Assembly: GCA_903884125.1 (NCBI GenBank)
Contig: CAISDR010000071.1
Location: forward strand, 1 to 6,891
Length of the DNA stretch: 6,891 nucleotides
Origin: an uncultured bacterium
GTDB lineage: Bacteria > Pseudomonadota > Alphaproteobacteria > CAISDR01
Direction of reading: 5' to 3'
Each line of letters begins with the position of its first letter. Within the stretch, counting starts at the first letter, position 1. The notes under the pieces were generated by a model. It was not told where the DNA came from. It made no database searches and was given only the letters and a program-made list of their open reading frames with translations. This document shows positions 1 to 5,421 of this stretch, piece by piece. The position numbers and the translations under genes are program-made.

Positions 1-645
1 CGAATTATATTCGTTCCACTTCAGGATATAGCGGAAATCGCCAATGGCCGACGCGGCAAGCGTCTTGATCGGACCGGCAGATATGGCGTTGACCCGGATA
101 TTTTTAGCGCCCAGATCAACCGCAAGATAACGCACTGATGCTTCCAGCGCTGCCTTGGCAACGCCCATGACATTGTAATGCGGCATCACCCGTTCCGCCC
201 CGTAATAGGTCAGCGTTACCAGCGAGCCACCATTTGTCATGCGCGATTCCGCCCGCTGGGCAATCGCTGTGAACGAGAAACAGGAAATATTGAGCGACAT
301 CTGAAAATTGTCGGGGCTGGTGTCGATATACCGGCCCTTTAGTTCTTCCTTGTCGGCAAAGGCAATCGCATGGACCAGAAAATCCAGACCACCCCAATGT
401 TTGTCCACTTCAGCAAAAACCTGATCGATTGATGCCGGATTCGTCACATCGCAATCAGCAATGAATTTGGCCCCGACGCTGTCGGCCAAAGGCGCCACCC
501 GCTTTTTCAGGGCATCTCCCTGATAGGTAAAGGCCAGTTCCGCGCCCTGCTCGTGACAGGCCCTGGCAATCCCCCAGGCGATTGAACGGTCATTGGCCAC
601 GCCCATAACCAGGCCACGCTTGCCTGCCATTAGTGTTCCGGTCAC
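1..645 (-). CDS. fabI: Enoyl-[acyl-carrier-protein] reductase (NADH) FabI, N-terminal 215 codons, cut by the window edge
   Basis: FabI reduces the trans-2-enoyl-ACP double bond in the last step of each cycle of type II fatty acid elongation, in the cytoplasm. Seen in the translation: a divergent SDR nucleotide-binding loop, G15-V-A-N-D-R-S-I-A-W-G25; C-D-V at 65-67 after the third strand; the catalytic tyrosines Y147 and Y157 with K164 in the family's Y-x6-K spacing; and R-V-N-A-I-S-A-G-P-I-K-T-L at 184-196. The last 40-50 residues lie off the left edge. I chose the GTG at 645 because an AAGAGGGA-like ribosome binding site sits about 7 bases upstream. The in-frame ATG at 630 has no comparable site and would remove only five residues. 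Position 95 is Ala where E. coli FabI has the triclosan-related Gly93. The gene is divergent from the thioesterase-like gene at 856. The family is certain, the start likely. Confidence 0.96.
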   Translation of the reverse strand, partial: MTGTLMAGKRGLVMGVANDRSIAWGIARACHEQGAELAFTYQGDALKKRVAPLADSVGAKFIADCDVTNPASIDQVFAEVDKHWGGLDFLVHAIAFADKEELKGRYIDTSPDNFQMSLNISCFSFTAIAQRAESRMTNGGSLVTLTYYGAERVMPHYNVMGVAKAALEASVRYLAVDLGAKNIRVNAISAGPIKTLAASAIGDFRYILKWNEYNS

Positions 646-855
646 AGGCGGTCCCTCTTAGAAAATATTGAACAATTCCATATGATTGACACAGCCACCC
701 GTGTGACGGACGAGTCACCTGACGGCTGATCGAGGGTGCAGATTACACATCCCGATCCATGGGTCAAACCACAAGGCTTTTTGGTGCAATTCCGGCTGTC
801 GTGCCAATCAGGTCAATTTGCATACCCGCTCATGCATGATATGGGAGAAAATCGC
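646..855. promoter_or_regulatory. Divergent intergenic region between fabI and the thioesterase-like gene
   Basis: These 210 bases must carry the promoters of both flanking genes. On the plus strand TTGACA at 686-691 is a perfect -35 hexamer, but no convincing -10 stands 16-18 bases after it. Toward fabI the sequence nearest its start is AT-rich (661-685) and holds a short dyad, ATTG-AA-CAAT (667-676). A second dyad, GTGAC at 703-707 and GTCAC at 714-718, is spaced by six bases like a dimeric regulator site. The plus-strand reading frame stays open from an ATG at 736, but that stretch looks non-coding because the good ribosome binding site is much further down. No transcription start can be fixed from sequence alone. 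Confidence 0.4.
703..718. promoter_or_regulatory. Inverted repeat GTGAC-N6-GTCAC, possible operator
   Basis: The arms are perfect reverse complements of five bases with a six-base centre, the geometry of a helix-turn-helix dimer site. It resembles a CRP/FNR-type half-site (TGTGA), but the spacing differs from the usual TGTGA-N6-TCACA, so I do not assign a regulator. It lies between fabI and the divergent gene and could serve either. A five-base dyad can also arise by chance. Confidence 0.25.
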
Positions 856-1254
856 ATGTCACTCAGAACGGAATTTTGGATCATGTCCCAAGTAATACCT
901 GGCCTGACTGGCGGACATGGATTTCAATCCGACGATGGTCAGATCATTATCGAGGGTATGAAGGCAACCGGCTCCGTTGCCGCGATTGGCGATATGCAGC
1001 CTGCAGGCCTGATCGGACTGGGCGAACGGGCGATGGTTCAACTGGCCGCAAGCCACGCCAAGGCCAGCGTCGGTCTGCTTTCCGTCAACGCGGACCTGAT
1101 CCGGATGCCGGATCAGGGTTCAGCCCTGACGATAAGGGCGGAAATTTCACGCGCCACAAGATCAGTCATTTTCATGTCCGCCGTAATACAATACGGCGAT
1201 GCCACGGCGATGACACTGACCGCACTTTACAAGGTCGCGCCTGCAAAGGTCTGA
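856..1254 (+). CDS. Hotdog-fold (PaaI/4HBT-like) thioesterase-like protein
   Basis: The 132-residue product has the length and pattern of single-domain hotdog thioesterases, which hydrolyse acyl-CoA or aryl-CoA thioesters as dimers or tetramers. The hotdog helix is G51-L-I-G-L-G-E-R-A-M60, followed by the strand V72-G-L-L-S-V-N-A-D-L81 and then alternating strands to A-L-Y-K-V (123-127). E57 falls where the family usually has its catalytic Asp or Glu. The usual H-G-G before it appears as Q-P-A, so activity is not assured. The frame is open from an ATG at 736, but I chose ATG 856: GGGAG at 843-847 lies eight bases upstream, and the longer version adds 40 residues unlike the family. It is divergent from fabI, which suggests but does not prove an acyl-metabolism role. 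Its last 28 bases overlap the end of the opposing receiver gene. The substrate is unknown. Confidence 0.75.
   Translation: MSLRTEFWIMSQVIPGLTGGHGFQSDDGQIIIEGMKATGSVAAIGDMQPAGLIGLGERAMVQLAASHAKASVGLLSVNADLIRMPDQGSALTIRAEISRATRSVIFMSAVIQYGDATAMTLTALYKVAPAKV
1095..1129. repeat. Two overlapping inverted repeats inside the thioesterase-like gene
   Basis: The first has arms CCTGATCCGG (1095-1104) and CCGGATCAGG (1108-1117), a perfect 10-base match around the three-base centre ATG. The second has arms TCAGGG (1113-1118) and CCCTGA (1124-1129) around a five-base centre. They share bases 1113-1117, so in RNA the two stems would exclude each other. On the minus strand the element sits about 100 bases beyond the stop codon of the receiver gene and could lie in its 3' untranslated RNA. 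No T-tract follows on either side, so it is not a classical terminator. The repeats are plain in the sequence; the role is unknown. Confidence 0.6.
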
Positions 1255-2291
1255 CGGCCTAAGACCACGGACATCGCCTGATCAATTGCCATCCGTGCAC
1301 GCTGGCGGGCTATCCGCTTGGGGCTTGCCGCGCTAAGCCGTTCCGCCTCGCCACTGGCCATATGCTGGATTTCCGGCTCCAGACTTACCCGCGCACGATC
1401 AGTCATGATCATCGCCAGCAAAGCCTCGATCATAGGGGGCAGCAGCAGCATCGCACGCGCACGGCCACTACCCTGGCGCTTGGCAATAGCACGGGTCACC
1501 TGACCCATTGTATCGGCCAGCTGGGCTTCAGGTTCGATATCCGACCCTGCCATTCCGATCAGTCCCTGGGCCAGATCATCAGCCACAGTTTCCAGAAGCC
1601 GTGCTGCGGCATCTGACGGATCGTCCTCGACAACGCGGGCAAGGGCTGCCAGACGCATGCTTTGACGGCGAAGCCACAGATTGCGCATTGCATCTTCGGC
1701 TGCACCCAGGTCTTCAGCCAGGGTTACCGGATCAAATGTACCCTGCGCCTTCATGGCAAGGGTATTGGGCACATCCACAGGCTCGGTAGCAAACGGACGC
1801 GGATTTGGCCGCCGGCGATCCGGACCAACATAATCACCACCAGCGATATAGCGTTTGCGCGATGCTGCAAGTGCTGCGATCCGCTCGACAAGCACAGCAG
1901 GCGCCAGCGGTTTGACTAGGATTGCATCAGCGCCGCATTCACCCGCCAGGCGCACCGTTTCCCGGTCAGGCTGCCACAATGTTAAGAATATGGCCATGAA
2001 CGGATTGGCGCCGACACCGCCCCGCCTGATTTTACGCACCAGATCGAAGGCTGAACCTTCACCACCGGGCAAGCCGCCATCGAGCACCAGGATATCGTGT
2101 TCACCCTGATCTATAAGTGACTCAACCCGATCCAGTTCGCCGGTCGAGGTAATCAGGCTAAGACGTTGGGCAATAAGGGCAGATACCAGCAACTGACGCA
2201 TGTTTTCATGCCGTTCAGCCAGCACAATGGAAATATCAGCGCGCCGATTAGGGGTTAGCACCTGATCGAGCCGGATGGGCATCATATCCAT
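1227..2291 (-). CDS. CheY-like receiver-domain protein with an unrecognised helical C-terminal domain
   Basis: Residues about 19-140 of 354 form a response-regulator receiver domain. The phosphoacceptor is D71 in I-L-V-L-D-G-G-L-P-G, with T104 (F-L-T) and K127-P128 as the conserved switch residues. The acidic pocket is altered: where CheY has two Asp residues this protein has E26-R27, so the metal-binding Asp is lost. A linker with Y-V-G-P-D-R-R-R (about 154-161) leads to a largely helical, charged, Ala/Leu-rich region (about 180-354) with no DNA-binding, GGDEF, EAL, HD or kinase motif that I recognise. The start at 2291 is preceded by a weak GAGG about ten bases upstream; Met3 or Met4 could also serve. 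It may be a signalling adaptor whose output works through protein contacts, but that is inference. It is divergent from the hydrolase gene and overlaps the thioesterase-like gene at its 3' end. Confidence 0.85.
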   Translation of the reverse strand: MDMMPIRLDQVLTPNRRADISIVLAERHENMRQLLVSALIAQRLSLITSTGELDRVESLIDQGEHDILVLDGGLPGGEGSAFDLVRKIRRGGVGANPFMAIFLTLWQPDRETVRLAGECGADAILVKPLAPAVLVERIAALAASRKRYIAGGDYVGPDRRRPNPRPFATEPVDVPNTLAMKAQGTFDPVTLAEDLGAAEDAMRNLWLRRQSMRLAALARVVEDDPSDAAARLLETVADDLAQGLIGMAGSDIEPEAQLADTMGQVTRAIAKRQGSGRARAMLLLPPMIEALLAMIMTDRARVSLEPEIQHMASGEAERLSAASPKRIARQRARMAIDQAMSVVLGRQTFAGATL

Positions 2292-2337
2292 TTGCGTCGA
2301 GCCTCACATACTACAACAAGGAGCGGGATAACGCCTT

Positions 2338-2363
2338 GGTTGCCGGAATGATGCCGGGCAACC
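2338..2363. promoter_or_regulatory. Dyad GGTTGCC...GGCAACC in the divergent receiver/hydrolase region
   Basis: Arms GGTTGCC (2338-2344) and GGCAACC (2357-2363) match perfectly over seven bases across a 12-base centre, with two more G-C pairs possible inside after a one-base bulge. It lies in the 133-bp gap between two divergent genes, about 45 bases upstream of the receiver start and 60 upstream of the hydrolase start. It could be an operator or a leader hairpin of either gene. There is no T-tract. Confidence 0.35.
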
Positions 2364-2373
2364 GGTAAACAAA

Positions 2374-2403
2374 TTGCAAACGCCCTACGGACCCCTTTAA
2401 AAA
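2374..2403 (+). promoter_or_regulatory. Weak sigma-70-type promoter candidate for the hydrolase gene
   Basis: TTGCAA (2374-2379) can act as a -35, with the A/T-rich TAAAAA (2398-2403) or the overlapping TTTAAA (2396-2401) as a poor -10 at 16-18 bases. It is the best match in the gap upstream of the start at 2425, but the -10 is weak. Confidence 0.25.
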
Positions 2404-2424
2404 TAGCTGTGGGGGACAACCAAG

Positions 2425-3225
2425 ATGGCACAGTGGACAAAAGAAGAGATCGATTCCGAAGCACATGCGCTGCTGGACACTCTGGGTCCAAAGCGCAGGC
2501 CCAGACCACGCCTTGCCCCGCCGCTGATGGATTCAGACCTGACCGAGTTGGAAACCCCGGCAGGACCGATAGCTGCATGGCGGCTGGGTCAGGGACGGGC
2601 GCTTTTGCTGGTCCATGGCTGGAATGATGATAATTGTCTCTGGGCACCTCTGATCGAAAAGGCTCAGGCCTATGGCCGGGCGGTGGTGGCTCTTGATCTG
2701 CCGGGCCATGGGCTTTCTCGCGCACCGTCCATTTCGGTTCAATTGGCAGCACAGGCTGTGCTTGCGGCTGGCCGGGCGCTTGGCCCAATAGATGCCGTCA
2801 TCAGCCATTCCTTTGGCTGCGCGGCAAGTGCGCTGGCGCTGGACATGGGGCTTGCGGCACGAACGGCAATCCAGATTGCCGGCGGCCTCCCGCAGGCCGC
2901 GCGCCATCATATCGAACGGCTTGGCGAACGCGGGGTACCCGCTGAAATCATCGAATCAGCTATTGAACTTCAGGCTGCACGGGCGCTGGCCGAGGGACGC
3001 GATATCAGTGCCTTTGACCTGATGCCGGTATTGGGGCGGCGGGCTGAACGCGCGCTGATCGTCCATGCCTTTGACGATGAACAATGCCCGGTCAGCGATG
3101 CGCAGGCCATCCAGCGTGGCTGGCCCGGCGCCAAAATCAGGCTTTATGATGACCTTGGACACAGGGGCATTGCGCAGGATGATCAGGTGCTGGACGACAT
3201 AATCGATTTTATAGAGGGCGCATGA
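2425..3225 (+). CDS. Alpha/beta-hydrolase fold protein
   Basis: The 266-residue product has the alpha/beta-hydrolase layout. A strand and oxyanion loop L-L-L-V-H-G-W (60-66) is followed by V-V-A-L-D-L-P-G-H-G-L-S (87-98). The nucleophile elbow is S127-H-S-F-G131 with S129 as the likely nucleophile. The acid is likely D218 in H-A-F-D-D-E-Q-C-P, and the base H246 in D-L-G-H. The elbow has Ser in place of the first Gly of G-x-S-x-G. There is no signal peptide, so it should be cytoplasmic. The first 40 or so residues precede the fold and are charged and proline-rich. ATG 2425 follows GGGGGA at 2411-2416, about eight bases away. The substrate cannot be told: esterase, lactonase or C-C hydrolase activity are all possible. 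The gene is divergent from the receiver-protein gene and is followed directly by a terminator-like hairpin. Confidence 0.88.
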   Translation: MAQWTKEEIDSEAHALLDTLGPKRRPRPRLAPPLMDSDLTELETPAGPIAAWRLGQGRALLLVHGWNDDNCLWAPLIEKAQAYGRAVVALDLPGHGLSRAPSISVQLAAQAVLAAGRALGPIDAVISHSFGCAASALALDMGLAARTAIQIAGGLPQAARHHIERLGERGVPAEIIESAIELQAARALAEGRDISAFDLMPVLGRRAERALIVHAFDDEQCPVSDAQAIQRGWPGAKIRLYDDLGHRGIAQDDQVLDDIIDFIEGA

Positions 3226-3255
3226 AGCAGGATTGCACCTGCGCCTGTTTTTTTT
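3225..3255 (+). terminator. Candidate intrinsic terminator after the hydrolase gene
   Basis: Starting at the last base of the stop codon, AAGCAGG (3225-3231) can pair with CCTGTTT (3244-3250), with one G-T wobble, and the T-run at 3248-3255 has eight T residues. A competing stem pairs GCAGG (3227-3231) with CCTGC (3238-3242). The stem is modest, but the T-run is the longest in the window and the position is right. Confidence 0.5.
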
Positions 3256-3314
3256 GCCAGTACAGGCTATCCTATCCCATAGACCCTATATTTCACGGAC
3301 AAAGGACAAGGCTG

Positions 3315-3854
3315 ATGAGAAAGCTGATTTACCCGGTTCTGACCTCCATCCTGCTCACTGGCACCACCGCAGCATGGGGAGCCCTTGATGTAGGGGCCAA
3401 AGCCCCGGACTTTGCCACCCGCGCATCGCTGGGTGGACAGGAGTTTGATTTCAATCTGGCGGCGGCGCTGAAAAATGGTCCGGTAGTTTTATATTTCTAT
3501 CCGGCAGCCTTTACCAAAGGGTGTACGGTCGAGGCCCATGACTTTGCCGAAGCGACCGACCAGTTCAAAAAACTGGGGGCAACTGTTATTGGTGTGTCGG
3601 CTGATAATATCGAAACCCTGAACAAGTTTTCGGTCAGCGAGTGCCGGTCCAAGTTTGCCGTGGCCGCCGATGGCGATCTGGCAATCACCAAAGCTTATGA
3701 CGCGGTATTGCTGCGGCTGCCCAAATATTCCGAACGCACCTCTTATGTGATCAGCCCCGAGGGCAAGATATTACTGTCCTATACCAATATGGACCCGGCC
3801 GAGCATGTCAGCCGGACCATGAAAGCGGTCGAAGACTGGAAGGCCGGGAAATAA
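3315..3854 (+). CDS. Exported peroxiredoxin (AhpC/TSA family), probably periplasmic
   Basis: Peroxiredoxins reduce hydroperoxides through a peroxidatic cysteine. Residues 1 to about 22 of the 179 form a Sec signal peptide (M-R-K, a hydrophobic core, then T-T-A-A-W-G-A). C70 lies in P63-A-A-F-T-K-G-C70, the P-x3-T-x2-C active site, and R141 is the probable conserved arginine. PrxQ/Bcp proteins often have the resolving Cys five residues on; here that position is H75. The only other cysteine in the mature protein is C110 in F-S-V-S-E-C-R-S-K-F-A-V. The frame is open from an ATG at 3222 that overlaps the previous stop, but I chose 3315: AAGGA at 3302-3306 lies eight bases upstream and the protein then opens with a proper signal peptide. 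It probably forms its own unit after the terminator at 3225-3255. No reductant partner is visible nearby. Confidence 0.9.
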   Translation: MRKLIYPVLTSILLTGTTAAWGALDVGAKAPDFATRASLGGQEFDFNLAAALKNGPVVLYFYPAAFTKGCTVEAHDFAEATDQFKKLGATVIGVSADNIETLNKFSVSECRSKFAVAADGDLAITKAYDAVLLRLPKYSERTSYVISPEGKILLSYTNMDPAEHVSRTMKAVEDWKAGK

Positions 3855-4011
3855 GACCGTTTTGCACATAAAATAGATTTAATTTATTAATACAATTAAA
3901 GAATTGACTCTTTTTAGCTCCTGAGTTGTCATGGCTTTGGGCGCACCACTTCTGGAATAGATTCCGCGCCCGTGTCCATGGGTTAGGAACAAGACCATTT
4001 GGGGGGCTAAA
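3855..4011 (+). promoter_or_regulatory. AT-rich promoter and leader region of the lipoprotein genes
   Basis: The first 60 bases (3855-3915) are strikingly AT-rich compared with the surrounding genes. Two promoter readings are possible. One is TTGCAC (3862-3867) with TATTAA (3885-3890) at 17 bases. The other is TTGACT (3904-3909) with TGTCAT (3927-3932), also at 17 bases. The second would start RNA near 3939, exactly at the foot of the hairpin at 3939-3971. No good intrinsic terminator for the peroxiredoxin gene is visible, so some readthrough is possible. Confidence 0.4.
3939..3971 (+). promoter_or_regulatory. Folded 5' leader element upstream of lipoprotein gene 1
   Basis: GGGCGC (3939-3944) pairs perfectly with GCGCCC (3966-3971). 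Inside, GGAA (3954-3957) pairs with TTCC (3962-3965) around the loop TAGA, leaving a nine-base bulge on the 5' side. It lies 40 bases before the lipoprotein start and just where the nearer promoter candidate would begin transcription. It may stabilise the RNA 5' end or be a protein-binding dyad in DNA. Confidence 0.4.
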
Positions 4012-5403
4012 ATGGGTTTATCAGCGCGGATTGGAATGGCTGCCGGCGCCCTGGCGCTGCTGGGCGGTTGCGGCAGCAATTATGGCAAGGGCCTGACCGA
4101 CTTTTACAAAGTCTCTAATATGTCCAGCGGACAGATTATTTCGAACAACGAAGCAAATAACAAACCGAGTGATAGTAAGTCAGCCGATTGGGGTCACGAA
4201 TCCGAAACAGTGATCGATCTGACCCAACTGATCTGCGAGAACAGCAAAAAAAATGATTGCTCAGAGAAAAAGGTTGGCGAAGACAAACAGATCGATGCCC
4301 TGCAAAATTTTTATAGAGGGCTGAATGAAACACCAACCGACGCACAGAAAGAGGATCTGCGGCTGCGGCGAAACAGGATTCAGGACTATATTCTTGGCGT
4401 ATCCGACAGACGCTGCGCGGTCTATCGCGACTATATAAATCTGACATCGGATAATGTTGACTTCCTGGGTGGCGCGGTCAGCACGGCATCCGGGGTGCTG
4501 GGTGGACTATTTACAGCAAAAAGCACCTCGCGCGCCCTGTCAGGAATAGCGGGATTATCCAGCGGTATTACGGCTGAATATAACGCATCGTTTTTCAAGG
4601 ATCAGACACTGGCTGTCATTTTTTCCGGCATAAATATCTCGCTGACTGATATTCATACCCAGATTGCCACCGATCAGGCAAAAGCAATCACCGATTATAC
4701 GCTGGAACACGCGATAAAAGATGCAACCCGATATAACGGTGCCTGCTCGCTGGCCACCGGCCTTGATACAGTCAAAGACAAAATCGCCAAAGCAGGTGTT
4801 CCCGGCCAGATCGGACTGGAAGCGGCATCAAAAATTGTCACACAGGCAGGTACGATCCGCGCGAAACTGACCGTGGCGGAATTGACGGGAATCGCCAAGC
4901 CCTCGGACGACCAGAAGGCAAGGCTTACTGCCGCAAAACAGTATCTGACCGATAACCCCGAGGCATCGTCCGTTGACGCGGCAAAGGCTGCAAAAACCGG
5001 CGGCACCACCTGGGACGGTATGCTGACGAAAGAGAACAGTCTGAACACCCTTATCGCAAAAAAGGCTGCCCTGGACCCCAAGGCAACAGCTGATATCAAA
5101 GTTGCATCTGCGAATATCAATGCTGCAAGTCAGGATCTGGCGGCGGCGACGGCCTATTGCCGGGGGCTTGCGGGCAGCTGGCTGCAAAATCCAACTGATG
5201 CTGACAAACTTGCGGTCTGCAACGGTTTTGTCGGCGCCGCCTGTTCAAAGACTGACCTGCCAAAAACCTATGACGGATGGAAGACGGGTTTGTCAGCCAT
5301 GACGGTCAATAACCTGCGCCAGCTGACCTGTCTGATGGAGGTTCAGAACAGCACGCATGCATCAACCGATGCCACACAAAAAGTGTGTCCCTGTGTGAAT
5401 TAG
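4012..5403 (+). CDS. Cysteine-rich lipoprotein of unknown function (lipoprotein 1)
   Basis: I do not recognise this 463-residue protein. It opens with a lipoprotein signal peptide (R6, hydrophobic core, lipobox L17-G-G-C20). The residue after the cysteine is Gly, not Asp, which by the E. coli Lol rule points to the outer membrane. Polar sequence and two cysteines (75, 83) come first. A charged helix then leads to R-R-C135-A-V-Y, followed by a Gly/Ala-rich hydrophobic segment (about 152-188) with glycine-zipper spacing. Residues 250-380 are an Ala/Lys-rich helical stretch, and a C-terminal part carries cysteines 383, 403, 411, 440, 459 and 461. Besides the lipid-bearing one there are ten cysteines, an even number that suits disulfide bonding outside the cytoplasm. 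The start has GGGGGG at 4001-4006, five bases upstream. It is followed after 18 bp by a second lipoprotein gene, probably in one operon. A structural envelope role is a guess only. Confidence 0.82.
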   Translation: MGLSARIGMAAGALALLGGCGSNYGKGLTDFYKVSNMSSGQIISNNEANNKPSDSKSADWGHESETVIDLTQLICENSKKNDCSEKKVGEDKQIDALQNFYRGLNETPTDAQKEDLRLRRNRIQDYILGVSDRRCAVYRDYINLTSDNVDFLGGAVSTASGVLGGLFTAKSTSRALSGIAGLSSGITAEYNASFFKDQTLAVIFSGINISLTDIHTQIATDQAKAITDYTLEHAIKDATRYNGACSLATGLDTVKDKIAKAGVPGQIGLEAASKIVTQAGTIRAKLTVAELTGIAKPSDDQKARLTAAKQYLTDNPEASSVDAAKAAKTGGTTWDGMLTKENSLNTLIAKKAALDPKATADIKVASANINAASQDLAAATAYCRGLAGSWLQNPTDADKLAVCNGFVGAACSKTDLPKTYDGWKTGLSAMTVNNLRQLTCLMEVQNSTHASTDATQKVCPCVN

Positions 5404-5421
5404 CTTCACGGATGGTCGGCG

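Noticed and set aside
243..267. Bulged inverted repeat in fabI (GCGATT/AATCGC around GCCC/GGGC)
   Set aside because: Short arms in coding sequence; repeats of this size are expected by chance in a window of this length.
736..855. N-terminal extension of the thioesterase-like protein from ATG 736
   Set aside because: The extension does not look like a hotdog protein or a signal peptide, and GGGAG is well placed for ATG 856.
2883..2901. Seven-base GC-rich inverted repeat within the hydrolase gene
   Set aside because: It consists of G and C almost entirely, lies mid-gene, and is within chance expectation.
3256..3300. Promoter for the peroxiredoxin gene: TATATT at 3287-3292 and TTGCCA at 3254-3259
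   Set aside because: A promoter is expected after the terminator, but these hexamers are 27 bases apart and neither has a good partner at 16-18 bases.
3222..3314. Upstream in-frame ATG at 3222 overlapping the hydrolase stop (ATGA), giving a longer peroxiredoxin
   Set aside because: The added 31 residues contain a Cys-rich stretch encoded partly by the terminator T-run, and the strong ribosome binding site and signal peptide both point to 3315.
3897..3915. Hairpin AAAGA/TCTTT with T-run after the peroxiredoxin gene as a terminator
   Set aside because: The stem is only five bases with a single G-C pair and would be unstable.
4695..5120. Antisense reading frame of 141 codons under lipoprotein gene 1
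   Set aside because: It is a shadow of the Ala/Lys-rich coding frame; the sense frame has a signal peptide and lipobox while the antisense one shows no family motif.
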